From positions 14,307,501-14,371,500 of the forward strand of contig NC_056538.1 of assembly GCF_910596095.1 (NCBI RefSeq): a DNA stretch of 64,000 nt, read 5' to 3'. Source of the stretch: Thunnus maccoyii. Taxonomy: Eukaryota > Chordata > Actinopteri > Scombriformes > Scombridae. The translations under genes and the position numbers were made by a program. Of this stretch, positions 13,050-26,613 are shown piece by piece. Under the pieces are notes generated by a model that was not told where the DNA came from, did no database searches, and saw only the letters and a program-made list of their open reading frames with translations. The stretch's first letter is position 1; every line of letters starts with the position of its first letter.

Positions 13050-13271
13050 CTACCATGTGTCCTTAGCACTCTGGACATAAACACCGTTTAAGTTGTGGAG
13101 AACAGCTTTGATGAGTTTGGCTGTCAGACTGTTAGGGATACAAAGAGTCTGTCCTGTTGGCTGGATTGCATAACCGTGACCCTTTGCCTGCTGCACCTTC
13201 AGCACATTGAACAAGCATAGCAGCCAAGTTACATGTGACGTTACGTTACAGACTAGTCCAAGTGAAGACAC
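13050..13271 (-). other. Short coding-like stretch of unknown origin
   Basis: The minus strand stays open for 73 codons. The part from about 13205 down to 13053 (for example GYAIQPTGQTLCIPNSLTAK) has protein-like composition and ends in a stop. It lies directly beside the hAT-like element and upstream of the por promoter. It could be an exon remnant of a lost gene, part of a transposon, or chance. I do not recognise it. Confidence 0.2.
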
Positions 13272-13439
13272 GTGTCTGCAGAAATTAAAGACAAATGTGC
13301 TTATTCTCGACAGCCAATCGAAGCAGAATTGCCTCTAAAAAATACACACACATCTCAAGCTTATCAGTAGTGGGAAAAGTGAGAAAAATTGCTGGATACG
13401 ACGCATTTAGCCTTGAAGTTTTAAAAAAGTCCACCCCCG

Positions 13440-13532
13440 CTGCCAGGATCGAGTTAGTTTGACCCGGCATGGCGTAAAGTTTCCTTCCGCATTGTGAACA
13501 GTGTGAAGCTGACACAGAGGAGCGAGGCGAAG
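13440..13532 (+). promoter_or_regulatory. por: Probable non-coding first exon and main promoter of por
   Basis: The first por coding exon is preceded by a splice acceptor (CCAATGTAG just before 17420), so a 5' UTR exon must lie upstream. A strong donor, AAG/GTAAGC, occurs at 13532/13533 in a locally CpG-richer stretch (about 13380-13640) with no ATG-initiated coding need. Mammalian POR also has an untranslated first exon far upstream. The transcription start is inferred, not seen. Confidence 0.5.
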
Positions 13533-14462
13533 GTAAGCAGTGGATTAATTTCACCTTGATTGTTATCACATCGAGTTTAAGTCCGTGGCAGTCCGCAGGA
13601 GTTACAGGTTAGCAAAAAAAGACTCGCACGGTGGACTAAAATCTTCAAACACGGAGGAAATGTTCAGCTTTAGTTCAACATTAGCTTGACAGAAGTGCCG
13701 ACTCCGGTGCGAGTTACGCAAACTGAGGCTAACTTATATCTGCTGTTAGTTTTCTCGGCGTGTGTATCTCAAAATACGTTGTTTTGGACATACCATGTTT
13801 TAGACAACATTATTGTGTTTCTAAACTAACTAGTTTTCTTCCACGGTGTCATGCTTTCAGCCAATATTGCCACGGCCCAGGGAATAGTCAGGGCCCTAAA
13901 TCCATTCCCGCCGGCTATCTTTGTAATTTTTAATTATTTTATGCGTCATTTTATTAACGGGCAACATATTTTTATTCATTGACTCATTGAGTGACTTAAT
14001 TCCACTGGTTAATGTACAAGACTAAACTGAATGACACAAAAACCGCTGGTAACTAGTGCCACCTCCTTGACTGTTACACAATTATTTGTTTTAAAAGTAG
14101 AAGAGTTGAATTTCGAGGATGAACTCCAGTGAACTCCGTCCATGTCAGATTCATTGATTAGTGCCCTTTTTAAAGCTTCTTTCATTTGACTTAAATGGCA
14201 ACTATACACTGTGTGCCCTTTTAGTCAGTCTGGTCAGATCAGGGAGTGCATTAGTCATTGATTAGTAGATGGGTTAATATGACTGTACTCACTCAGTCCT
14301 AACATATAATAAATTATCGAGGATAAAAATATTAAAGCTAAAAGCTTATCTCCAATGTGATCCTTTAAAGGAAAGAGGGGGTAGGATGGCAGATATTCAA
14401 GTCAGGCAAGACCGACTAAAACATGTGCAATAACAAGACACACAGTCAAACTAACCAACAGA

Positions 14463-14791
14463 TAGAGATGAGCAATTAATGGAATTTTTTCTCAAAATTA
14501 CATTATGACATACTGCAATTTTCAAATTGCAGAAGGCACAATATTTGTTAAAGGCAAAATGTGCATTAAAATACCATTTCAAATTAAATATTGTCGTGCT
14601 GCAGAGATGTCCTGCCTACACATCGTATTCTAAACATCTTTGTTTTTGGTACAGATCCCCACAAAAACCAATGAAAATAAGAATAATGATGTATAAATTA
14701 GCATTCCTTCTGATATCCGTCTGATATCGCAGTTGCAATATCAGTCAAAATAGTCGCAACTAGATAGCTTTTCAAAATTGTTCAGCCCTAC
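14463..14791. mobile_element. Degenerate DNA-transposon fragment with inverted ends
   Basis: The left end (TAGAGATGAGCAATTAAT) and the right end (TTGTTCAGCCCTA, which reads TAGGGCTGAACAA on the other strand) form imperfect inverted repeats. The interior contains ATTGCAGAAGGCACAATAT. A related fragment lies in the taf15 gene near 49270-49390. Confidence 0.5.
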
Positions 14792-16715
14792 CAACAGACA
14801 GGCAAAAACAGAAGAATCACACAACAAGCAAAACAAACTCATGATTGTCTTTCCATCAACTATTTATTTACTAAAAGTTTAAAACCTGCTGTTGCTTCAG
14901 GGAACTATGGGAACCGTTCTAGAGAACTGCAGCATTGTATAAAAATAATCACATGCAACTGTGTTTTTCATCAAATTCCTCATAATCCCTCATAATTCAC
15001 TGTTGATAATTTTGCCTGCAGGACTCTTGAATCTGAAAGGAATGATGTTTGTTAAGAGACCTGAATAGCTGAGGTGAACTTTCCTCAACAGCCAAGCTCT
15101 TCTCAAGAAAAATTTCACTTCTTTTGACAGATATTTTTCATCTTTTATGTTTGTAATGTCTTTCAAAGGGCACACAACACTGTGTGTGAAATCTACAAGA
15201 GAGAAAATATAATTACTGAATTAATAAGTAGCTATTAAAATAATTACTGAAAGTTGCCTGGGTTGCTTTTTAGTGTACCTGTAGCTATTAATGTTTATGA
15301 CGTTAATTGTGTTTTCAGTTGCTTCGGTGTTAATTGACCCTGCTGGGAGATCACTAAGCAAAGAGGTTGGTGTGGAAAGTACATAGCAACAAACAGAAGA
15401 CACTGATGCTTGGTATGTGACACAGTTTGTCCTGTTCTCAACTTGTTGCTTGTTTCCCCAAAATGATCGGACTTAACATGAGTTGGCAGTTTGTTTGATA
15501 AACATACCTAAAACTAATATTTCTGTATATGTGATTTGATAAAGATATAGCTCTCAGTATAACCCAGTAACAGGCATGAAGTTGAATCAACACCTCTCTA
15601 AAAAAGTTTAAACAAAAGCTGATCATAACCATCATGACGGCAGGGTTTATTGCAGTTTTAGAGTGTTGAGTTTCAGCCAGGTGTGCTTAAGTAACTGACA
15701 GTTACGTGTATTTGTGTTGCTGCTGTTAGAGCCTCCAGGATTTTGTTATAGCTGCCAATATTGCTGCTAAATCTCCTCCAACCTCACTGTCAGTGGTTTA
15801 AAACGGCGTTGTTTTGCCTTTCGAAATCATCAACAGTTAATTATGAGGAAATTGGATGAATGACACAGTTGGGTGTGATTATTAGAAACCTTTGATTACT
15901 TAATTGGCTGCTGACACGCTGGTAAAACTGCTGTGTAGCTACTGTCAAATAAATACATATAATAAATAATAAATACAAGTTTTGTGACGTGATATGAAAT
16001 GCTTGTTTTAGTGATGTCTGAATGTAACGCACATTGCCTGAATGAACTTACTGGATAGTTTAATAATGTTTTTATCTGTCTTAAGTGTTATACCTCATGA
16101 GGTCAGTGTGACGTCTGTACTTAGGGGTATTGGCTCACAGATACATCTGTACAGTGAGTCAGCAGACCAGTAGTGTGTGTGTTTACAGGTAGCTAAGAAA
16201 AAAAAAAAACTCCAATCATACTGTTCTGTAGTTGTAGACTAGCCAGCTTATAGGATTAGAGAAAACCTGATCTACATGTTTTCTCTCCATGAACAAAATT
16301 GAAACATGAGAGCTCAGAACACGAAGTCCTCTCGTGCACAGTGTGAAAAGAGCTGCCGATACATTGCAAAAGTTTCCTCAGGTATCGAGAGCAGTGGGCT
16401 ACAATGTCGTTGTATGTAAAGCCAATTGTCCAATAATGCTTTCACAAAAGCAGTCATTGTATGGTATAGCATGTAGAATATGGCTCACATCTGTTAGTGA
16501 TCATATTGCTCTGTGCAGTAGCTTAACCAGTTTTATGCCAGAGTCTCCGGTTTTGTTAAATTAGGAATTAATAGCTAATAGCTGAGAACTGAAACAGATT
16601 TTAAATTACAGATTTTAAATTACAGCTCATTGTCCCTTTGATTTATACTGAACACATTCATCACAAATTGTGTAAAATAGACAAAAGCAGTAAAGGGCAC
16701 ATGTACTCTAAACTG

Positions 16716-17136
16716 TAGGGCTGTAACTAATGATTGTCGTAGAAATAAATCTGGTGGGTAGTTTTTATTTTAATCTTTCTTTTCATTATCGATTAATCTG
16801 CAGATTAATTTCTTGATTAATAGATTAATTGTTTTGTCAATAAAATGTCTGTAAATATTGAAAAATGACCATTATAAATGACCCACAGCCCATGTTGACG
16901 TCCTCAGATGTCTTTTTTTTTTGTCTGACCAACTGTCCAAAACACAAAGATACCCAGTTTACTATTATGTTTGACAAAGAAAAGTATCAAATTCACAGAT
17001 TTGAGAAGCTGGAATCAGCAAATGTTTGGTAATTTTGCTTTAAAAAAGACCAAAACGACAATTCAATTATCAAAATAGTTGCAGATTAATTTCGTTGATC
17101 AACTAATCGATTAATCAACTAATCAATGCGACTCTA
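16716..17136. mobile_element. hAT-like MITE with TAGRGCTGCAAC-type ends
   Basis: The left end is TAGGGCTGTAACTAATGATT; the right end reads TAGAGTCGCATTGATTAG on the complementary strand. The interior is rich in ATTAATCGATTA-type motifs. It lies about 290 bases upstream of the first por coding exon. Related copies are at 22950-23570, 50124-50420 and 61708-61890. Confidence 0.6.
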
Positions 17137-17429
17137 TAGAAAAGAAAAATAAATGTCCATCCCCAGAGTCAAAACTGATGAAAGCAAACTGCTAATTTAG
17201 ACTAACAGTCCAAAAACTCAAAGGGTTTATTATACAATGATATGAGGCGCTGCTAATATCTGCTATATTTACTTATAAAATAACGCATCATCAAATTATT
17301 ACATTAGATTAATTTTCTGTCAAGTAATCGATTTAATCATATGTGTTTCATAACTATTGAAGCGTTTGCTTTTTTTTGCTTGTGAGACTGGTCTAACAGC
17401 ATTGTTCTTTCCCAATGTAGAGTGTCAAC

Positions 17430-19937
17430 ATGGCAGATATGGACCCTGAGACCACCACCCACACCGAGCCCATGGTGGACGAAGAGGAGCCTCTTTTCAG
17501 CAACCTGGACCTCTTCCTCTTCTCCCTGATTGTCGGCCTCGTCATTTATTGGTTCATGTCCCGCAAGAAGCCTGAGCCCATCCCTGAATTCAAGAAGCTA
17601 GATACACCGTGAGTACACCCATCAGAGTTTTAACTGATCAAATCTTTTTACAGATTTTAGCTTCCATAAAGAGTAATTTATGCTTCTTATCTTTTCACAC
17701 ACAAGTTGAAATGTTGGCTTTTAAACACTTATTTTTACTTCACTTTCATGCACTATGGTAACAATAAAATGAAGCATTTTTATACCATACTTATGTAAAA
17801 CAGTTGTTGGAAAGAGTCATCCTCCTCTGCATTACATTACCCTCCTTTTGTGAAGTGCTAGCTCTGGTCAGCCATATTGTAAACATTATACAGTACATAC
17901 ATGTTGATGCGTACTTAACCAGCGCATCCAGACAGCTGGACATCCGAAGTTTGTCTTCAGGTATTTGAATCATAATCTCAGAATCTCATAGGTAAGGGTT
18001 GCCTTGCTCTTGGCCTTGTCCTTGACTTGCAATCTGTGGCACTTCTTATTTAATCAGTAACCGGTCATGATGTAATCTATCAATCTATGGAGGCACCATA
18101 TTTACTTTGGTACACAGATAATTTGTGACCCTCAAATTGTAAAAGAGTGACTCTGCGTTTAGCTTTTGTCCCAACATTAACAACGTGAGTCATGTATGTA
18201 AGTCATTATACACACATTAGGGCTACTGAAAAAAAGCTTCTTATCACCTCCACTTGGCAAACATGACTTGAACTCTTGCCAGGCCAAGCTCTTGAGTAAA
18301 CGCTCATTGGGGTTGGGGTTAGTTGGAGGCATTTAAAAGTGGGAATTAGTGTTTTAAATCCACAAGTGACATCATACATGTATTTTGCTATCAAAAAAAA
18401 AAAAATTAAATCTAAAGCCATAATCAGTTTTTCTTTTGAGATCCAGTCACTGCTACAGACGGTGTGTGTAAAACCTATAAGATATGACGTTTTTGAGTAA
18501 AAATGACATCACTTACTTTTTTAACCATTGTTTTCTTTCATTGTCATTGGACATTGCATATAGGTAGCTCAGTGATCTGATTGCGTCTTTGTACTAACCT
18601 GCAGCTAGAAAGAAACAAAAATTCTCCAAATCCATCAAATTCTGCATACAAGTTGTTTCTGTAAAGCCCTTGAAGCAAGTGTGTGAGAGTGCACGGCTTA
18701 AAGCTCTTGTAAATGTTCCACTAGGAGCGACCTTTGTTTTCTCTCTCTCTCTCTCTGTCTCTCTCTCTCTCTCATGTCAATGCCTGCAAGCTTCCCCTGC
18801 CCTCTTCCCTCTCCTCATCACTTATCAGTGGATTGATAGAGGCTTGGCTCGTTTTCAGGAGGCTCTCCTTCCACCGGCCACATTTTTTTTTTTTTTGTCC
18901 CTCCCCAAACCACAACACAATTTCTTTGGTCACCGGAGTAAAGCCACAGGCCAGTAGCAGCCATGCTCACTGTGTGGCTGAGGTCTCGCATGGTTGTGTG
19001 AATGGAGATAGTGTTGAGCTAGGAAGATCCTGGCCATTTGTGTGAAAACAGGAGGTTGGCAAGGAGGAGGAGGTGGGGGGGGGGGGGCCCCCCAGGGAAC
19101 ATGTTTTGCTTTGGGAAGAGTGTGTATCTGTAGAGGGCGGGAATACAGGAAGAGAACAGAGCAACACAAGCGCCAAGCTGGTCTCCCCTCCCCTTAAAGG
19201 GAGCAGTGATTACTAACTGTTATGAAGGGGGCGTAGTCTTCCATGTCTTTCCTGTGCTTTTGTTTTTGGCCCTGAACCCATTTTGAAAGTTCCCTGGAGA
19301 GCGAACGAGGAGGGCGAGCCAAGCTCCTTTTGTGAGTCCTCTCCAAAGGTGGAAAGTTGAGGCAAAAGACAAGAAACCCTTTCTTTGCCCTGAGTTACTT
19401 TTTTTTTTTTTTCATTCTTCTTTCCCCACTCCCCTGTTTTTCTTTTTAGTGTGTGTGCGGGCTGAGCTGCTCTGCCATTGGAGTAGGACCATGTCACAAA
19501 TGGAATCCTTTTATGATAAATGAGGTTGCCATAGCAATGACATTCCCCTCTCTCCTCCAGTGAGATGGGGGCGGGGGGACACTTCAGAAAAACTACCATT
19601 CACAGCCCCCCCGCCCCCCCTCCTTCTCTACACCCCACAACCCTTCAATGGTCCACTGAGGAGTTGCTCTGATAACTGGCCAAATTCTCAGAATGGATCT
19701 TGTAGACTTTTTCGTTCCTAACACCTTTCAGACCGGAGAGGAAAAGGGGGCGGGGATGAGGGGGGTGTGGGGTGGGGGGGGGAGGCATTTTCAGACCCAG
19801 AGTGTTTCAGTGTGTGTTTGTGTGAGTCAAAAGTGTGGGTCTGTAGCTCGGCTACATTTTATGGGAAAGTCAGTTTCCCACCATTGTGTCCTCAGCGGTT
19901 GCCAGACACTGACAGGGCTTGTAGGCTGCTGTGTGCT

Positions 19938-20010
<73 letters not shown>

Positions 20011-23000
20011 TTAGAGGAACAGACGCTGCTGGTTTCAGAGAGCAGCACAGGAAGAGGCAGAGTTCAGATCGTGCTGGAGCCTCTGAGGTGAAGGCAAGGC
20101 AGCTCTTAAAAACCTGTGAGCGCCTTTCTGGACTGGTTTTTATTTTTCCGTCTTGTGGTTGTGGAGTGTTGACGTCCCGCTTTTGATATTGAGCGTGGCG
20201 GTTCCCGGCGTGGCCTAGCCAGTGGTGCTAGTGGCAGCGGTGAGCTACAGGGCTTCATGCCATGGGCTGTGTCTTCTCCCTGCCAGAGGACAGGAGAGAT
20301 GCTGCCGAGAGGTCAGTAAAGTGTTTGTTTTATTGCTCCTTGTGAGGCACAGCGAGAGATTTATTTTAATGATGCTTGCTTGACATTGTCGTAAACATTT
20401 CTCACCAGACGTTGTTTAATCCTGATGTTTAGTTTGATAGCTCACACCAGATTTAGTAGTTTTTGAATGACACCTTTTGTAAGTTATTTGTAAGTGTTAG
20501 TCGCTGGTTTCTATGAAAGACTGGCAAAGAAATGGTTTCAAAAGCTACCCAATGTTCCCATTATGTTAACAGATGGTGATAAAATCAGCTCGTCTACAAA
20601 AAAAATTTGATTATTGCGTCCTCTGTTTTCTTTTTCTTTTTTTCTTTCTCTACAAGCTCCTCAAACACTGTTAGTCAGTCACTGCGTTTCCTGCCTTCCT
20701 CCTGATTTAATCAGTAAACATGGCATTATGTTTCATTTCCATTTTTATTGGGGTCTTTAAATGGAAAACACGTCTCTTGATTGTAGCATCATAAGATCAC
20801 GTGCATGTGTGTGAATGAGCCTGTGTTACAGAACAAGACCAAACCAACTTGTTTGAAAAGTTTTAGTTCCTGGATGGATGAATGAATGGAAACTTCTTTT
20901 TGACCGTATATATACAGATGATGAGCTCTGAACAGTTTGGACTAAACTGTAATTGTTCAAACGATGAGTCAACGCCAGCATGCACGGGTTTGTTTTCATG
21001 TGGGGTTCAAGACGTCGCTGAAAGGAAAAGATGTTAAAGCTCAGGGGCCAATTTTGCTGAACTGGATAAGAGTAAAGTGCAACATCTGCAAAACATGGAT
21101 TTCAGTCAATGGGCTTGTGTTAGCAATGCAAGACCTTTTGAAATGACTTTTTTAAAGCTGCATGCTGCATCCCAACAGGCTACTTGGCCTTTAATTACCT
21201 GCATTAGTTTAACTAAAATCTGATATGAAAATCTAATGTTATTAAAGTCAAGCCGCCAGCCGTAGCAGAGGACTTTATTACGGTTTTATGAAATGGCTGA
21301 AGTATGCCGAAATGTCTGTCTTTTGTGTTCAGCCATGTAATTTAATAAAAAGAGATTTGAGAATGTTTTTTGACTTTTGTTTCAGGAATGCCAACAAAAA
21401 CGTATGATTGGCTCACCTCTACAGTAATGTTGGTCCGTTTTGGACAGTAACTAGTAGATCCACAACACTAGTGATGTGTCATCAGCTATGATTTGTTCCC
21501 TTTTTGTTTTTTCCTTTAAATGTATGTTCTTCCTATTAGAACTTTGTACTCTACTGAGATATAAAAAAGTAAGCCAACCAGTTTTCAGTTAGGGAACTGA
21601 CCAAGTAGTAATTACAAATTCTGTTTGAACAGTTGTTAATGAAATTGCACTTGATAAAATTCTAATCAATGAACGTATCTAGATATTAGCACACGATGCT
21701 AACGAAATGTCTCAGAATTTCACTAAAGATTGCTGTTAATTTAGAGTTAAAAAGTTGGGGAAGTTTATCAAATATTGTGTCTATTTCTTCATCTAATGTT
21801 GATGTTGTTTAATGTCTCACATGCTCAAGATACCTGTATTTGTTGTGACAGTATTCAGATACTGCAAGTTATTTAGTAAAATGGCTTGTTTTCTAATGAT
21901 ACACAGAAAAATCCTCCCTGTTAAGTGGCTGCGGAGCCGATGAGGCTGTCTGAGCTGATGATGACCGTTTAGACAGATCCTGTTAAATCTGTCAGGAATG
22001 CTTGAGCTAGAGGGCAAAGGCTTGCTTTTAAATTTCAATCAGGAATTCACTTCAGACTACAATCCGTATAAACCACGGGGGCCAGTTTTTATGGCGTGTT
22101 CGGCATCAGTCCCACATGCCTGCACTCTGCCCACTGCTGTTCTCTTGATGGGTTCCTTAGGTTGTAAATTTTGGGACTAAAATGTGTGTTTAAGACAATA
22201 TAGAGTCAGATACAAGTGGTGTTTAATGCGTTTACACCTCATATAGACAACTGGTGCAGTTAAGACAAAAAGAGCACAGTAAAATCTATCTCTGGAAACA
22301 GAAAATATATTAATCTTGCATACTATTTCTGCTTGTAGTCATTTGTAGTCTTTTTATTTGCAGACAGAATTGCAGCTGTCCACTCAGGCCTTTGATGCTG
22401 AATGGAGCGGCATTGCCTTTTTTATTTGGTGTGATAATAGATTTTGCATCTTGTGTCCCTTTTTTTTTTTTTAACCAACACTGTTTGTACATGTTGTTTT
22501 GATCTGTTCTCTCATCCATTAATTCCTGGAAACATGAATCAAGCTTTTAAATTACCGTCAGGTATAAACTGTAGTGATTACATATCTACCACTTGACTCT
22601 CTGTAATAGTGAAAGTTTCGTAATCTCTGCTTACGCTCAGTACGTGCTTGCATGTTTGTACATGAGTATGACTAATACTTGCAGGCTGCAGAGTCACTGC
22701 TCTGCTACTTCCTGTTACATGAGGATAACTCTAACAATGACTAGACAAATTGTCGCCCAGCAGTTGGAGCCACACATTTGTTCAGATGTTATTTAAAAGT
22801 CTGTTCACATTATAATTTGTTGTCTGGCTGAAATCAATAAAACAATATTGATAAGAGGGTTTTTCAGATATCATTGTCTATCAAAATATGGCAAATGTGT
22901 GCAAACCACATCAAACAATCAAAACTGATGTTTAATGTAATGAAGCAGGTAGAGCTGCAATGATTAGTCAATCAATCGATTAGTTAGTTGACTAAAAGTT

Positions 23001-26000
23001 CCTTTGAAAAAAACCCCACGTTTTTCCCGCTTACCTCTAGTCAGTGTTCTCATGCAGTTAGTTTCAGTTTTATGCAAAGGCAGATATATCAGTAAACTGA
23101 AACCATCTACATGGCTAGATACCCTTAAGAGTAAATGTTAGATTTTTGTGATTTGGATAAACTGACCCTCTAAGTTCTGCTTATTACGCAATGTGTGGTT
23201 ATCGGTGTTGTGTTTATATTTCTCTAGTCAACTATTAAATAATTTGTCAACTGTTTTTGATAATTGATTAATCTTTTGAATTCATTTTTTTAAGGAAATG
23301 ATGTCCACATTCTCTGATTTCAGCTTCTCAGCTGTGAATATTTTCTGGTTTCTTTAGTTCTCTATGACAGTAAACTGAATATCTTTGGGTTGTGAACTGT
23401 CGGTCGAGACAGAACAAGACGTTTGAGAACATTGTCTTGGGCTTTGGAAAACAGTGATAGAGATTTTTCACCATTTTCAGACATTGTATGGACCAAACAA
23501 CTAATCGACTAATGGATAAAATAATTGACAGATTAATGGATGATGGAAATATTTGTTAGTTGCAGCTCTAGAACCAGTTTCAGCGTTGTGCACCAGCAAG
23601 CCAAAACTTAACATGTAACACAAAAGCTCTTGTTTTGAGCTGAACTGCTTAAAATCAGAAGAAATTTGATATACCACAACATGATCACATGACCAAACAA
23701 TGCAGTTTCCCTGAAAGCCAGTAAACAATAATGCTGACTTATTACCCAGTTCTCTGTTGTTTGGTTTGGTAGTGTTTTACCTAAAATGATTCAGATGTCA
23801 AGCTTGGTGTTTACCTACACTGTCGGACTATTAGCTGCCTCAGTCTCACTGGTCTATACTCTTTTCTCACCTTTGCTTTATAAATAAGAAGCAAATCCTT
23901 TTTATTGGCCTAACTTTAAGTGCCCAACTCTTCACTGTTTGGTTCAAGGTAGAATCTGCAATCTCTAGGAAAACAGAAAGGTCACGTCAGCACCAAAAGT
24001 CAGGATGGGAGCCTGCAATCCATCATGAACTTATTGACAGGTCACTAAAAACAAAGACTGACACTAAACCCAGCAGGAAAACAGGCCTATCCAATTTCCA
24101 ATTATGATTGAGGGACACAAAAAAGTCTGATTTTTTTTTTTTTTTTTTAATCATTAAGTCAAATTATTAAAGAAATGATAAAGAGAACTTCTGCTTTCTG
24201 CTCTCAACCCTGCGGCTATTTCAGTTATGAATGTTCGTTATCTATTATGTCAAAGAGCAACTTTTACTCTCCATTTGAATTTATGTAAACAGTAAGATAT
24301 ATTTTTGAAGAAATTCTGTCACCACTGTTGACCAGTAGCTTGTTGTTAATCACAGTATTATGTTCTTTATGTTTAATTATTCTGATTACAGTTACTTAAC
24401 AAGTCAAATCTGGTATTTTTCTCCCCCAGAACACCCACTACGAGAGAGACAAGTTTCATCGAGAAAATGAAGAAAACGGTAAGTGATGTTGCTTTCAACA
24501 AGCAATGTGTTTTTCCCCCAGTTAACTTCACCCTTTTCATCACTTCTGTTTCAGTCGTGTTTTGTATCAACTTTTTTTTATTTTTCCAACAAAGATACAC
24601 TGTCCAGGAGCAGTTTTGTTGTTGCTGCTGTTCCAAAACATTACTCAGTGTTAAGAAATCATTTTTGAAGAGTGTGAACCATTTGGACTGACAGATACGT
24701 TGTTACATGAAGTTAATGTTGTGTCCCCGATCCAACTTGAAGATGTTTTACCTGTTTGGAAACCTGTTTTATCTGCAAGTCGAAGTACCTCAGTACCTCG
24801 ACAGCCTGCAGCCCATAGTTGAAAAGATCTACATCCAGTAAAATACTAAAATTGAGTTTTCCTGCTTTTTGGCTCAGTGAATCAGGAATATGGTGTGTAT
24901 AACAGTCTCCCTGCTAATGCGACTACATGCAGTTCTAGTTTTAGACCGACTGAAGACTGTTTTGACTTTGATGGTCCTCTGTTTCAAGCCAACCCTGGGA
25001 AAAGACTTTGGTTTTGAATCATGTGGTTTTGCAGCAAATAGTTCAGATACCATGATGGTGGCAGAAAAGAACTTTGGCCCCCAAGGCTATTTGATTTAGT
25101 CGTTGGTTTTCTTTGTTATGAATTATCATGGCAACACTGCAGGCAAGTATTTCATGATTCTCACTAATGTGTGTACAGATGGACCTGTTTTTTTATGTAA
25201 AGATAAGATATGCATTGTGGAAAAGCATATCTAAAAAATGTAGGTTTGTTGTAATGTGCCTCTGCTTGGAAATGAAGAATAGATTAACTGCATCTGTTGT
25301 GAGTTATATAAAACAGCCTCCAGACATGAGAGACGGCTTAGCTATAATTATAATTGTGGAAAGAAGTTTTTACATTCACCATGTAAATGCTTTTCTGTTA
25401 ATTTATTACCAGGGCAAGAACATCATTGTTTTCTACGGCTCCCAGACGGGCACAGCGGAGGAATTTGCCAACAGACTGTCCAAAGACGCTCAGCGCTACG
25501 GCATGAAAGGAATGTCTGCCGATCCAGAGGAATACGACATGGTAATTTGCATCAGTGGAACAACATACAAATCACAAAAATAAGATTAACACAGGTCCTT
25601 CTCATTCTTTCATATGATATTTAGTATAATTACCAGAGAGTTATGTGTCATTAAAAATAGTGTCACTGCAGTGCAGGAAAAGCAGTCATCCACTTTAGTG
25701 GCAATTGTTCTGAATAATTCAATAATCTGATTCTTTGTTCAGACATGAGACTATAATTAGTTTGATTATGAACAGTTTGTAATAACTGCCAGGGTAATGT
25801 GATTCTCTAGCTAAATAAAGTCCAGGTAAGTGAGTCCATAAAGATCCAAGGACAGCACATGCTCAAATCATTTGTGTGTGCTATTTTAGTCATGATAATG
25901 CAAAGTACACAATGTTATGATCTCTGGTGTCTTCAATAATGTGTTGAAACACTGTAATGAGAATAGGCATAAATAATATACACTGGTTTGTTGGTTATAA

Positions 26001-26580
26001 GTAAAACCTCAATGCTCACTGTCTGTGGTGCTGGTGTCCCCTTCTGCAGGGTGAAATGTCCCGTCTGTCTGAGATCAATAACTCCCTCGCCATATTTTGC
26101 ATGGCCACCTATGGTGAAGGAGACCCAACAGATAACGCCCAGGACTTCTATGACTGGCTGCAGGAAAATGATGATGAAGACCTCTCTGGACTAAACTACA
26201 CGGTGAGTCTTTATTCTCTGCAAGTGTATACGTAAAAGATTTTTTCTTAAAATACTTCAGAAACAGTAATTGTACAAGAATATGCCTTTTTCACAGCAGA
26301 CATTTTGACTCGTCATAGTAGGAAATGTCCCAGTACACAATGACAGTTAGGCGGCGTGCACAATACCAGCACCTTGAAACTGAAACAGCTAAAGAGATTT
26401 CAGTCATGATCCATTTAATTATTTACAACTGTGCTTTACCTACTGTGACATATTTCGAAATGTCTTCTGCAAGAAAGGCCTCTTGTGTTGGTGACGGCAG
26501 TTGAATCAACTTTAGAAGTTAGATGGCGCATTTGGTCGCTCATGAAATTATGTATGTATGTATATATGTATGTATGTATG

Positions 26581-26613
<33 letters not shown>

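Noticed and set aside
18670-19045. Ser/Leu-rich ORFs at 18670-19045 as an additional por exon
   Set aside because: They derive from a CT-rich tract, carry no domain, and do not splice in phase with a good donor.
24373-24691. Overlapping ORFs on both strands around por exon 24430-24478
   Set aside because: They are read-throughs of the small exon into intron, or antisense shadows.
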